Shown here piece after piece: positions 1 to 8,591 of a stretch of DNA of 64,000 nt. The first letter of the stretch is position 1. Each line of letters begins with the position of its first letter. The position numbers and the translations under genes are program-made. This stretch comes from DATKDF01 sp963752045 (GTDB taxonomy: Bacteria; Acidobacteriota; Vicinamibacteria; Vicinamibacterales; SCN-69-37), in the NCBI GenBank assembly GCA_963752045.1, contig CAVVWN010000002.1, forward strand, positions 1-64,000, in the 5' to 3' direction. The notes below the pieces were generated by a model. That model did not search any database, was not told the DNA's origin, and saw nothing but the letters and a program-made list of their open reading frames with translations.

Positions 1-16
1 CTGGCCTCGCGTGCGC

Positions 17-715
17 TCAGCTGTGCAGGTGACGAATAGGCGACTGAATGACGCCTGCGACAGCCACTCCGATTGTCAAAGGCAAGACCAGTGCGAACCG
101 GCGCTGCCAGGCTTCAGCCAACCCGGATGCCAGAACCACAACAGCCCACACCTCAAACACCCCCACCTGACCTAGGACGGCCGTGACTGGCGGCGACGCA
201 TTGATCACATGCTTGAACGTAAACAAGCCAGGGTCGAAGCCGACCGAGTATGTGACTAGATACCGAGTCAGATGACCTGCTGTCAAGATCGCGCTCCACG
301 CGGCCACCGCGGCTGCGATCTGCGTCAGAGGGAGTTCCCTCTTGGCAAGAACAGTGCTGACAGCGAACCAGAACGACCACTGCAGTGCCATTTGCCACGT
401 TCGGATTTGGAGGATCCGCCACGAGTCATGGAACACGGAGTCGTATTGTCCCTGAGACGCACCGGAAGACGTTGGTTGCGGACTCACGGTCGCTTGCTCT
501 AGTGCCGCAACCTGCGCGCGCACCGAAACCACCCGCGCTGGCGGAAGGGTCCTCCAGCCGTAGTAGCCGACCGTGTGGCTCGCCAGGGAAAGGGCGCATA
601 CTCCGACCGCGACCGCGGCACCTGGGCATTCACGAACGGCCCGCGCCGGATCAAGAACCGCTCGCCCGATCAGGCGGAGGCACTCAGCAAGCACATCCGG
701 AGCTCGGAGTCTCAC
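17..715 (-). CDS. Hypothetical multi-pass membrane protein (Yip1-like)
   Basis: The 232-residue product has a short cytoplasmic-looking N-terminus and about five hydrophobic segments (roughly residues 33-48, 108-125, 132-147, 183-200 and 206-224). A polar loop rich in Ser, Gln and Thr lies at residues 75-95. The spread of helices resembles the loose Yip1 membrane family, but I see no diagnostic motif, so the function is unknown. It lies 32 bp downstream of the TlpA-like gene in the same direction and is probably cotranscribed with it. Codon use looks less G/C-biased than in the core genes beyond 2240. Confidence 0.6.
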   Translation of the reverse strand: MRLRAPDVLAECLRLIGRAVLDPARAVRECPGAAVAVGVCALSLASHTVGYYGWRTLPPARVVSVRAQVAALEQATVSPQPTSSGASQGQYDSVFHDSWRILQIRTWQMALQWSFWFAVSTVLAKRELPLTQIAAAVAAWSAILTAGHLTRYLVTYSVGFDPGLFTFKHVINASPPVTAVLGQVGVFEVWAVVVLASGLAEAWQRRFALVLPLTIGVAVAGVIQSPIRHLHS

Positions 716-747
716 TGTCGCTGCTCACTTGGCTTCAGACGTCCCGG

Positions 748-1362
748 TCACCTAGTAGAGACCGGGCCATCATCGGTCGCCAACAACAGTCCTCCGCGCT
801 CCACCGTCTCGACGTCACTCAGTATCTGATCGATGGACACCTGCCCCACGTAGGTCGCCACGATGCGGCCGGAGCGATCGACGAGGAACGACGTTGGAAG
901 CACACCAACCCGCGGAAACGCAGTCTCTATCTCGACTGTGGACATTGCCACCGGATACTTGACCCCCAGCCGCGTGACAAACTGCCTCACCCACTCAGGG
1001 TCGCGTGAGTCGACCGATATCCCGACGACGCGAAATCGTTCCTCGTTTTCTGAACTCAGACGCGCCAGATCCGGAAGCTCGACCACGCATGGGGCACACC
1101 ACGAAGCCCAGAAGTTCACAAGAGTTGGCTGGCCGATCCATGCGGCGGTCGAGTGACTTCGACCATCAAGGTCCAGATAGGCCACGCTCCCCACCATCGG
1201 CGGCTCGGCAGCCCAAATCGCCTCGTTCGTTGACCTAAGGCGAGAGACCACGGCCAGGCCAACGAAACACGCTACGCCAATCCAAGCGCCGACGACCTGC
1301 CAGTGTGCTGCCCGCCTTCGGAGTCCGTGAAGCACGCCGATAGATCCCTCGGTCAGTGCCAT
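748..1362 (-). CDS. TlpA/ResA-like membrane-anchored thioredoxin-fold protein
   Basis: The product is 204 residues long with one N-terminal membrane anchor (about residues 22-41) followed by a periplasmic thioredoxin fold. The redox site is WCAPC with cysteines at 89 and 92. It is preceded by the LVNFWAS strand, and GISVDS follows later, both typical of TlpA/ResA/AhpC-type reductases. Such proteins keep cysteines of exported proteins or apocytochromes reduced outside the membrane. No cytochrome maturation genes are in view, so the substrate is unknown. A run of CGGT repeats lies about 240 bp upstream of the start. Confidence 0.85.
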   Translation of the reverse strand: MALTEGSIGVLHGLRRRAAHWQVVGAWIGVACFVGLAVVSRLRSTNEAIWAAEPPMVGSVAYLDLDGRSHSTAAWIGQPTLVNFWASWCAPCVVELPDLARLSSENEERFRVVGISVDSRDPEWVRQFVTRLGVKYPVAMSTVEIETAFPRVGVLPTSFLVDRSGRIVATYVGQVSIDQILSDVETVERGGLLLATDDGPVSTR

Positions 1363-1600
1363 CTTCGATCAACTACCAGCCGTCGCAGTCGTGACCATCA
1401 CTGACACCCTGGAGGATTCAGCACACTCGGAAGTACGCTGTCCGTTCCGTTCGCTCGCTGGGCAGACCCGTCGAACAGCCCGCACTGGACAGCAGACCTG
1501 CGGTGCCGTCGGCCCCATTGCGGACTCAGTGTGGGCGCCGGGTCGCGCCTCCTAGCCCTGGGGGTGTTGAGCACGGCAACCTGTGCCTCGAGGGAACTGT

Positions 1601-1636
1601 CGGTCGGTCGGTCGGTCGGTCGGTCGGTCGGTCGGT
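1601..1636. repeat. Tetranucleotide tandem repeat (CGGT)9
   Basis: Nine uninterrupted copies of CGGT can be read directly, flanked by a partial unit on the left and a degenerate CAGT on the right. It lies in non-coding sequence about 240 bp upstream of the start of the minus-strand TlpA-like gene. Perfect short repeats of this length are prone to slippage. Confidence 0.95.
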
Positions 1637-2050
1637 CAGTTGGGGCGTTTCGCGTTCATAGTCCATCTACGTGCTCCGGGTAGGCATCATCTGTGAGGTC
1701 ATCCCGGGCCGGCGTTCCGCCCGGCTGGACACTGTCGCGCACACTCGACAGCAGCATCTGTGCCCCCAAGACGACGCCGCGTTGATCGGCGTGCACTCGC
1801 TGCAAGGCTGTGCAGCCGCGCGCAGGGGCGTGCAGATTTGTGATGTGAATTACGTTTCTGTCAGGCCCGCGTTGTCCTGCCGGCGCCCACTCGACCGGGG
1901 GAAGACGAGGAAGCCGGGCGACGCCCACAAGACTACCATCGCGGTCCTGATCCGCACGTCCAACGCGGCCGCCGTGTTCGGATTCGCCGCGTTCGCGTGG
2001 CGCTTGAGCTTCTGGGGCATCGACAGCCAGCGGGTCCGCTCGGCTGACGT

Positions 2051-2070
2051 GTGACCTATAGGTGACCTAT
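2051..2070. repeat. Direct repeat GTGACCTAT, 11-bp period, with an internal palindrome
   Basis: GTGACCTAT occurs at 2051-2059 and again at 2062-2070. The overlapping ATAGGT-G-ACCTAT (2058-2070) is a perfect odd palindrome. It sits 23 bp beyond the 3' end of the tRNA-Pro gene. It could be a protein-binding site or a scar of recombination; neither is shown. Confidence 0.6.
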
Positions 2071-2092
2071 GGAGGGCGAAAGGAGGCGAAAT

Positions 2093-2169
<77 letters not shown>

Positions 2170-2239
2170 ACTTCGACATCATGTCTTCAAACCGGCTGGC
2201 GAGGCAAACGCGAAGTCTGCTGGATGCCGGTTGACGGCG

Positions 2240-2782
2240 TCAGCGCTTGCGCCCGCCGCCGGACTTCCTTGACGCCACCTTCTTCTGTCCGCTCTTGCCG
2301 GCGGCCTTCGCCTGACTTGCCTTCCCCTTCGGCGCCGCCTTGCGGACCGGCCTCGACTGGCTGGGTCGCTCGGCCACGAGCACGTAGTCTTCCGGCGTCA
2401 GGCCGCCGCCGGACAGCACGCCGAGAATCCACTCGAGCCCTCTGCGCACGTCGCGGAGGCTGTCGCGCGTTTCCCGGTCGAGCATCGCCGCAACTTCAGC
2501 ATCCGAGATCGTCTCTTCCGGCTCCGGCGCCCCACGCTCCTGCCCGAGCTGCCGGCGCGCGCCCGCGAGCGTCAGTCCCTCCTCGAAGACGAGGTGCTTC
2601 AGGCGCAGCACGCGCTCGACATCGGCCCGGCGGTAGATCCTCGGGCCTCCGGCCGTCTTCGACGCCCCCAGATCCGGGAACTCGGCCTCCCAGCTCTTCA
2701 GAACGTACAGCTGTACCTGGGCGATCTCACAGACTTCCTGCGCCCGGAACACCGGCCGATTGGGAATCGACGTCGTCGTCAC
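2240..2782 (-). CDS. MerR-family transcriptional regulator
   Basis: The product has 180 residues. Residues about 10-75 form the MerR winged helix-turn-helix, with the typical YVLKSWEAEF and GGPRIYRRADVERV motifs. An Arg/Gly/Pro region and a dimer helix follow. The last 35 residues are rich in Lys, Arg and Ala and look like a nonspecific DNA-contacting tail. No metal-binding cysteines are present, so it is not an obvious metal sensor. It lies 28 bp downstream of der on the same strand. Its targets are unknown. Confidence 0.85.
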   Translation of the reverse strand: MTTTSIPNRPVFRAQEVCEIAQVQLYVLKSWEAEFPDLGASKTAGGPRIYRRADVERVLRLKHLVFEEGLTLAGARRQLGQERGAPEPEETISDAEVAAMLDRETRDSLRDVRRGLEWILGVLSGGGLTPEDYVLVAERPSQSRPVRKAAPKGKASQAKAAGKSGQKKVASRKSGGGRKR

Positions 2783-2810
2783 CGGAAACGCGGCTCAGTA
2801 TAGCAGCCCA

Positions 2811-4169
2811 TCAGGCCTTTGCCGTACGGCTCCGCCCGCGGCGGCGGACGGTCAGCCGAATTGGCGACCCCTCGAAACCGAACGACTCGCGTATCCGGTT
2901 GACGAGGAACCGCTCGTACGAGAAGTGCAGCTTGGTGGTCACGTTGGTGAAGAGGACGAACGCCGGCGGCGCGGTGCCGGTCTGGGCCGCATACATGATT
3001 CGGACCGCACGCCGGTCCTGACTGGCCGGAGGATGCGTGCTCGTCACCGCCTCGATGAACCGGTTCAACTCCCCCGTCGGCACCCGCTGGCTCCGCGCGG
3101 CGGCAACCCGGTCAATCGTCTCGAGGAGCTTGGGCGTGCGCTCGCCCGTGAGCGCCGAGATGTGCACGATGGGTGCGTACTCGAGGAACTTGACCTCGAA
3201 CCGCAGCTTGTCGTCGAAGTCCCGGACGAACTCCTGGCCACGTCCCCTCACGAGGTCCCACTTGTTGACGGCGATCACGATGCCGCAGCCGGCGCGTTCG
3301 GCTTCCCCGGCAATGGCGGCCTCCCTGTCGCCGGCGCCCTCCACGGCATCGACGACGAGCACGGCCACATCGGCCTGCTCCATCGCGCGCCTCGCCTGCA
3401 CGACGCTCACCGCTTCGACCGTCCCGCCCGCCGCCACTCGCCCCGGCTTGCGCATGCCGGCCGTGTCCAGGATGCGGAACCGCCGCTTCTGCCACATCAG
3501 CACGACGTCAACCGTGTCGCGCGTGGTGCCCGGCATCTCGCTCACCATCACGCGCTCCTCGCGGAGCAGCCGGTTGACGAGCGACGACTTCCCGACGTTC
3601 GGCCGCCCGACGATGGCCACGGCGGTCTCGGCCTCCTCGGCACGACTCGACTCGCCCCTCACCGGCAACTGCGCGACGGCCACATCGAGCACCTCGGCGA
3701 CGCCGTCGCCGTGCTCGGCTGCCGTCTCGATGACAGGCTCGAATCCCAGACCGAAGAACTCCGTCATCCGGTTGCGAGCGCGGCGGTCGTCGGTCTTGTT
3801 CACCGCCACGACGACCGGCTTGCCGAGCACTCGCAGACGACCGGCGATCTGCTCGTCGCCGGGCACGAGCCCCTCGCGACCGTCCACGACGAACACGAAC
3901 ACGTCGGCTGACTCCAGGGCCTTCAGGCCGTGGTGGACGACGAGCTCGTGGAGCGGGTCGGTCGTCGCGCCGAAGAGACCGCCCGTGTCCACCAGCGTGA
4001 AGGTGCGCCCGGCCCACTCGGCGGGCGCCGAAAGCACGTCTCGGGTGGTGCCCGCCACCGGTGCCACGATCGATCGACGGGTTCCCGTGATTCGATTGAA
4101 CAGCGTGGACTTGCCGACATTTGGCCGGCCGACGAGCACGATGGTCGGCGAGGCCGGGCGCTTGGTCAC
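2811..4169 (-). CDS. der: Ribosome assembly GTPase Der (EngA)
   Basis: This 452-residue protein has the tandem-GTPase layout unique to Der. The first G domain has GRPNVGKS at residues 14-21 with DTGG and NKTD; the second has GRPNVGKSS at about residue 190 with DTAG and NKWD. A KH-like C-terminal domain ends in a basic tail. Der binds the 50S subunit and is needed for its late assembly. The length is normal. It is divergent from the HU gene, with 109 bp between the starts that carry a good promoter for the HU side. Confidence 0.98.
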   Translation of the reverse strand: MTKRPASPTIVLVGRPNVGKSTLFNRITGTRRSIVAPVAGTTRDVLSAPAEWAGRTFTLVDTGGLFGATTDPLHELVVHHGLKALESADVFVFVVDGREGLVPGDEQIAGRLRVLGKPVVVAVNKTDDRRARNRMTEFFGLGFEPVIETAAEHGDGVAEVLDVAVAQLPVRGESSRAEEAETAVAIVGRPNVGKSSLVNRLLREERVMVSEMPGTTRDTVDVVLMWQKRRFRILDTAGMRKPGRVAAGGTVEAVSVVQARRAMEQADVAVLVVDAVEGAGDREAAIAGEAERAGCGIVIAVNKWDLVRGRGQEFVRDFDDKLRFEVKFLEYAPIVHISALTGERTPKLLETIDRVAAARSQRVPTGELNRFIEAVTSTHPPASQDRRAVRIMYAAQTGTAPPAFVLFTNVTTKLHFSYERFLVNRIRESFGFEGSPIRLTVRRRGRSRTAKA

Positions 4170-4215
4170 CCCCGGAGTCTACCGCGAAGGGCCCGGCGAG
4201 GGTGAAGTTAGCTGG

Positions 4216-4248
4216 CCACTTGACACGATAAGTGGTATTCCTTATTGT
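4216..4248 (+). promoter_or_regulatory. Sigma70-type promoter of the HU gene with overlapping inverted repeat
   Basis: TTGACA (4220-4225) and TATTGT (4243-4248) are separated by exactly 17 bp, and the HU start codon lies about 30 bp downstream. The inverted repeat CCACTT-8-AAGTGG (4216-4235) covers the -35 element, as an operator would. A second imperfect pair, TGACA/ATAAG against CTTAT/TGTCA, spans the spacer. The boxes are seen; regulation is inferred. Confidence 0.75.
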
Positions 4249-4278
4249 CACTTACAGACACCAGAGTTCCCCTAAGTC

Positions 4279-4551
4279 ATGATCAAACTCGATATCGTCA
4301 ACGAGGTCTCGCGCCTGGCCGAGATCACCAAGGTCAAGGCCGAGGTCGCCGTCGACGCCGTATTCGAGGCCATGCGCGCGTCGATGGTCCGGGGCGAGCG
4401 GATCGAGCTCAGGGGCTTCGGCGTGTTCCAGGTGAAGCCCCGCAAGCGCGGTATCGGCCGGAACCCGAGAACCGGCAAAGAGGTGAAGATCCCTCCGGGC
4501 CGGACCATCCGCTTCAAACCGGGCAAAGACCTTCAGAACATCGGCGGCTAG
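4279..4551 (+). CDS. HU/IHF-family DNA-binding protein
   Basis: The product has 90 residues, the usual size for this family. The N-terminal helical dimer half is followed by the beta-arm region containing RNPRTGKEVKIP, the HU signature with the intercalating proline. The protein bends and compacts DNA as a dimer. Whether it is HU or one IHF subunit cannot be decided from sequence alone. It starts at ATG 4279 behind a clear promoter, and the M50 protease gene follows after 6 bp, so the two probably share a transcript. Confidence 0.95.
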   Translation: MIKLDIVNEVSRLAEITKVKAEVAVDAVFEAMRASMVRGERIELRGFGVFQVKPRKRGIGRNPRTGKEVKIPPGRTIRFKPGKDLQNIGG

Positions 4552-4557
4552 GCACGC

Positions 4558-5571
4558 GTGAACACCGACCGCCCCGAAGACGAGTCCCGAGAGCCGCTCG
4601 AAGTCCGCCTGGCGGACTCCGTGCCGGAGGTGATGCCGGCCTGGGCGATGCCCGTCCGGCCTCCCCGTTTCCAGCACCGCTACGGCAAGCACGTCCTGCT
4701 GCTGGCGCTCACGTTCCTCACGACGTCGACGGCCGGCGCCTGCCACCAGCTGAGTTTCGAGGCCAGCATCGGTTCGCTCACACCCGAGACGGTGTCGTGG
4801 AGCTGGGCGTACCTCTGGGGTGGCCTGTCGTACTCGGTCCCGCTCCTGGCGATCCTCGGCGCGCATGAGTTCGGCCACTACGCGTACTGCCGCATCCACC
4901 AGGTGGACGCGACACTGCCGTACTTCCTCCCGTTTCCGATCGCGCTCACGGGCACGCTCGGCGCCGTCATCCGCATTCGCGAGGCCTTTCCCTCGAAGCG
5001 CGCGCTCTTCGACATTGGCGTGGCCGGCCCGATCGCGGGATTTGTCGTGCTCCTGCCCTTTCTCTGGTGGGGGGTCGCGCTCTCGGGAGTCGTGAAGTTC
5101 CCGGAGACGGCCGACGGCGTCATCTACTTCGGCGAGCCGCTGCTCTTCAAGGCCGTGGCGTGGCTGCGGTTCGGCGACCTGCCCGAGGGCTTCGACATCG
5201 TCCTCCACCCCATGGGCTTTGCCGCCTGGTTCGGCATGCTGGCGACGGCGCTCAACCTGCTGCCGTTCGGCCAGCTCGATGGCGGCCACATCGCCTACGC
5301 CATCTTTGGGAAGCGCGCGGCGGTCATTTCCGGGGTCACGCTCGTGACGGCCGTCCTGCTCTTCGCCTTCGAATCGAGCAGCTGGTTCTTCGTGGCGCTG
5401 ATGATGCTGGCCATGGCCTTCCTGATGGGCCTGCGGCACCCGCGGATCATCGACGAGGACACGCCGCTCGACACCACGCGCGTGGCCGTCGCGGCCATCG
5501 CGCTCGTCATCTTCATCATCTGCTTCACGCCGGTGCCAATCGAGACGTTCCTCGAAAACCCGGCCCAGTGA
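4558..5571 (+). CDS. M50-family (site-2 protease type) membrane metalloprotease
   Basis: This 337-residue integral membrane protein carries the zinc motif HEFGH at residues 103-107 and the third metal ligand in QLDGGH at Asp241. These are the two hallmarks of intramembrane site-2 proteases. About six to seven hydrophobic segments surround them. There is no PDZ domain, so it is the short form rather than RseP. A GTG start 6 bp after the HU stop is used. It converges on priA. The substrate is unknown. Confidence 0.88.
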   Translation: MNTDRPEDESREPLEVRLADSVPEVMPAWAMPVRPPRFQHRYGKHVLLLALTFLTTSTAGACHQLSFEASIGSLTPETVSWSWAYLWGGLSYSVPLLAILGAHEFGHYAYCRIHQVDATLPYFLPFPIALTGTLGAVIRIREAFPSKRALFDIGVAGPIAGFVVLLPFLWWGVALSGVVKFPETADGVIYFGEPLLFKAVAWLRFGDLPEGFDIVLHPMGFAAWFGMLATALNLLPFGQLDGGHIAYAIFGKRAAVISGVTLVTAVLLFAFESSSWFFVALMMLAMAFLMGLRHPRIIDEDTPLDTTRVAVAAIALVIFIICFTPVPIETFLENPAQ

Positions 5572-5590
5572 CGACCTGGGTGAGGCGGGC

Positions 5591-7843
5591 TCAGAGCACG
5601 CTGATGGGATCGACGTCGACGGCCACCCGCCGGCGGAGATCGGGGCGCGCGGCCAGGGCCCGCGCCAGCGCCGAGCGCATCGCCCGCCGGTCACGTCCCT
5701 TGACGAAGAACTGCACGCGATAGGCGTCCTTGATTCTCGCGAGCGGCGCCGGCGCCGGACCGATCACGCGCCCGGGAAGCCCGCCGTCTCGCACGCGTCC
5801 CACCAGGTCTCCGGCATCACCCATCGCGCGCTCGGCCGTGGGGCCCGTCACCACCACGTTGATCAGGGCGAGCGCCGGCGGGTACTCGAGGCCGCTTCGA
5901 AATGCCATTTCCTGCGCGAAGAAGGCCTCGTAGTCCTGCGCGGCGGCCGCCCGGATGCTGTAGTGGTCCGGATAGAGCGTCTGGATGATGGCCTCGCCCG
6001 CGGTCTCGCCGCGTCCCGCCCGTCCCACGACCTGCGTCAGCAACTGGAAGGTCCGCTCCGATGCGCGAAAGTCCGCGAGCCCGAGGCCCACGTCGGCCAG
6101 CACCACACCCACGAGGGTGACCGCGGGAAAGTCGTGCCCTTTGGCAATCATCTGGGTTCCGACGAGGATGTCGATGGCCCCGGCGGCCACGTCGCGCAGC
6201 ACGCGCGCAATCGCGCCCCGCCGCCGGACCGTATCGCGATCGACCCGCGCGACCCGCGCGCCCGGAAATCGCGCCTTCACGTCCGCCTCGAGCCGCTCGG
6301 TCCCGAAACCCGACTGCTCCAGGTACTCCCCGCGGCACTGGCCGCAGCGCGCGGGCACGGCCGTCGCGTAGTCGCAGTAGTGACACCGGACGCGGCGTGC
6401 TCCGCGGTGGTACGTCAGCGTCACGCTGCAGTGCGGGCATTCGAGCGACGCGCCGCACTCCCGGCAGAAGATCACCGTCGCGAAGCCCCGTCGGTTGAGG
6501 AGCACGAGGCTCTGCTCGCGGCGCTCGAGGCGAGCCTGGATCGCATCGACGAGCGTGCTGCTGAGCGTGACGTCGGGACCGTGCGCGGCGTACTCCCGCC
6601 GCATGTCCACGACGCGCGTCGCCGCCAGGGGCCGATCGAGGACGCGACGCTCGAGCCGCAGGCGTTCGTACCGTCCGGCCCGGGCGTTCGAGGCCGACTC
6701 CATCGAAGGCGTGGCCGACCCGAGCACGACAAGCGCGCCTTCCATTCGCGCCCGCACAACCGCCACGTCTCGGCCGTGGTACCGCGGCGCCTCGTCCTGC
6801 TTGTAGGACGACTCGTGCTCCTCGTCGACCACGATCAGGCGAATCGACTCGATCGGCGCGAAGACCGCGGACCGCGTGCCGACCACCAGGTCCACTTCGC
6901 CGCGCCGGATCCTGAACCACTGGTCGTGACGCTCGCCCTCGGAGAGCCCGCTGTGCTGGATGGCCACGCGCCGCCCGAATCGCGCATGGAACAGTCCGGC
7001 GACGGCCGGCGTGAGCGCGATCTCCGGCACGAGCACGAGCACGCGCCCGCCGGAGGCCATCACGTGGGCCGCGAGCCGGAGGTAGAGCTCCGTCTTTCCG
7101 CTCCCGGTCACGCCGTGCAGCAGCACTGTCCGGAACTCGCGCGCGTCGGCCGCACGCTCGAGCGCAGCGAACACGGCGGATTGTTCCTCGGTCAGGCCGC
7201 GAGCGGGATCCGTCCCGCCGGCGAGCGCCCAATGGCTGTCCCCCCCGTCGGCACCGGCCGCGAAGGGATCGCGCTCGCGCACCGCGTCGGACAGTTCGAC
7301 GTATCCGCCTTCGGCCAGCGCGCGCAGTGTTCCCGGGCCGATGCCCGCGCCCGCCATCGCCCGGGCCGGGAGCGTGCCGCCGCCCTCGCGGAGCATCGCC
7401 AGCGCCGCCTGCTGCCTCACCCCGCGCGGGGAGACACCCGCCGGCGGACGGTCGGCAAGACGAACGACTCGCTCGGTCCGAAACGACGTCCGACGCCCGC
7501 GGCGGGCCGACGGAGGCATCGCGACGGCCAGCGCGCCGCCCGGCCCGGACATGTAGTAATCGCCCACCCAGAGGGCCAGGTCGACGACCGGGGGCGGCAG
7601 GAACGGCTCGTCGTCGAGGACCTCGACGATGTCGCGCAGCGTCGCGTCTGGCGGCGGCACCGCGTCAGGCTCGACGACGCAACCAGTGAGCGTGCGCGTC
7701 CCGAGGGGCACGAGCACGCGTGCGCCCTTCGCCGGCGGCGTCGCGCCCACGGGCACCCGATAGGTCAGCAGCCCGAGCCCCGGAACGGGCACCGCGACCG
7801 AGCAGCAGGCCCTGACGGACTCCACGCGCCTCACCACCTCCAT
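5591..7843 (-). CDS. priA: Primosomal replication restart helicase PriA
   Basis: The 750-residue product has the PriA architecture. An N-terminal 3'-DNA-end binding domain covers about the first 100 residues. The superfamily 2 helicase core has GVTGSGKTE near residue 244 and DEEH near 339. A zinc-binding insertion of paired cysteines (CRECGASLECPHC and CHYCDY...CGQC, about residues 458-505) follows, then the second helicase lobe. PriA reloads the replisome at stalled forks. It is the last gene of the yicC-gmk-rpoZ-coaBC-udg run. Confidence 0.97.
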   Translation of the reverse strand: MEVVRRVESVRACCSVAVPVPGLGLLTYRVPVGATPPAKGARVLVPLGTRTLTGCVVEPDAVPPPDATLRDIVEVLDDEPFLPPPVVDLALWVGDYYMSGPGGALAVAMPPSARRGRRTSFRTERVVRLADRPPAGVSPRGVRQQAALAMLREGGGTLPARAMAGAGIGPGTLRALAEGGYVELSDAVRERDPFAAGADGGDSHWALAGGTDPARGLTEEQSAVFAALERAADAREFRTVLLHGVTGSGKTELYLRLAAHVMASGGRVLVLVPEIALTPAVAGLFHARFGRRVAIQHSGLSEGERHDQWFRIRRGEVDLVVGTRSAVFAPIESIRLIVVDEEHESSYKQDEAPRYHGRDVAVVRARMEGALVVLGSATPSMESASNARAGRYERLRLERRVLDRPLAATRVVDMRREYAAHGPDVTLSSTLVDAIQARLERREQSLVLLNRRGFATVIFCRECGASLECPHCSVTLTYHRGARRVRCHYCDYATAVPARCGQCRGEYLEQSGFGTERLEADVKARFPGARVARVDRDTVRRRGAIARVLRDVAAGAIDILVGTQMIAKGHDFPAVTLVGVVLADVGLGLADFRASERTFQLLTQVVGRAGRGETAGEAIIQTLYPDHYSIRAAAAQDYEAFFAQEMAFRSGLEYPPALALINVVVTGPTAERAMGDAGDLVGRVRDGGLPGRVIGPAPAPLARIKDAYRVQFFVKGRDRRAMRSALARALAARPDLRRRVAVDVDPISVL

Positions 7844-7868
7844 GGTCAGACCCCGACGGCCTCCACGG

Positions 7869-8591
7869 TCACTCGCCGGCGAGGATTGCGCGCACGATCT
7901 TCATGTCCTCCCAGACGTCGCGCTTCCGGTCTGGGCTGCGGAGCAGGAAGGCCGGATGAAATGTCGGGACGAGCCTGGATCCGCCGCGGAAGTCGTGCAC
8001 GCGGCCACGGAGCCGCGAAATGGGCGCGTCGGTGCCGAGCAGCGCGTGCGCCGCGAAGGTCCCGAGCGCAACGATGACTCGCGGGCGGATGAGGTCTATC
8101 TGCTCGAACAGGAACGGCTCGCAGGTGCTCACCTCGTCAGGCTCCGGGTTGCGGTTCCCGGGCGGGCGACACTTGATCACGTTCGCGATGTAGACATCGG
8201 CACGCGAGAGGCCTATGGCCTCGATGATCTTCGTCAGGAGCTGGCCGGCTCGGCCCACGAAGGGCTCGCCCAGCCGGTCCTCATCGGCTCCCGGCGCCTC
8301 GCCGACGAACATGAGATCGGCGTTCGGATTGCCCACGCCGAAGACGACGTGCGTGCGGCCCTGCGCGTGGAGCTTGCACCGCGTGCATTCGCCGATGTGA
8401 GCGCGCAGCCGGTCGAGCCCGGCCGCCTGGCCGTCGCCCGCAGCCGACGCGCCACTTGCCGGTTCGGCTGCCGCCTCGCCAGCCCCAGCGTCTGCCGCCC
8501 GCCGGCGCCAGTTGGGGTCGCGCGAGACGCCGGTGACACCGAGCGAGCCAAAGAACCGCAGGTGCTCGGCGATGTCGCGGTCCTCGGTCAT
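7869..8591 (-). CDS. Family-4 type uracil-DNA glycosylase
   Basis: The protein of 240 residues carries the family-4 motif GEAPGADED and the iron-sulfur cysteines CTRCKLH and, later, KCRPPGNRNPEP...C, plus FHPAFLLR near the C-terminus. The enzyme removes uracil from DNA as the first step of base excision repair. About 60 N-terminal residues before the domain are Ala/Gly-rich and likely disordered. Its ATG overlaps the coaBC stop (ATGA), which supports this start and translational coupling. Confidence 0.93.
   Translation of the reverse strand: MTEDRDIAEHLRFFGSLGVTGVSRDPNWRRRAADAGAGEAAAEPASGASAAGDGQAAGLDRLRAHIGECTRCKLHAQGRTHVVFGVGNPNADLMFVGEAPGADEDRLGEPFVGRAGQLLTKIIEAIGLSRADVYIANVIKCRPPGNRNPEPDEVSTCEPFLFEQIDLIRPRVIVALGTFAAHALLGTDAPISRLRGRVHDFRGGSRLVPTFHPAFLLRSPDRKRDVWEDMKIVRAILAGE

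Larger units (their letters stand above)
1363..2092. other. Intergenic region without a convincing gene
   Basis: About 730 bp separate the TlpA-like gene from the tRNA-Pro gene. The stretch holds a CGGT tandem repeat and, near the tRNA end, a direct repeat of GTGACCTAT. A 127-codon open frame on the plus strand (1671-2054) has no recognisable domain and an unnatural composition, so I do not call it. The region lies next to the 3' end of a tRNA gene, a common integration side for mobile elements, but I see no integrase or attachment core. Confidence 0.6.

Noticed and set aside
1671..2054. 127-codon open frame on the plus strand before tRNA-Pro
   Set aside because: No domain, unnatural residue mix and a competing frame on the other strand; probably chance in G/C-rich DNA.
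2760..4275. Long plus-strand frames opposite der
   Set aside because: They are antisense shadows of a clearly conserved GTPase gene.
5963..8077. 704-codon plus-strand frame opposite priA
   Set aside because: Rich in Arg, Gly and His, with no domain; antisense shadow of priA.
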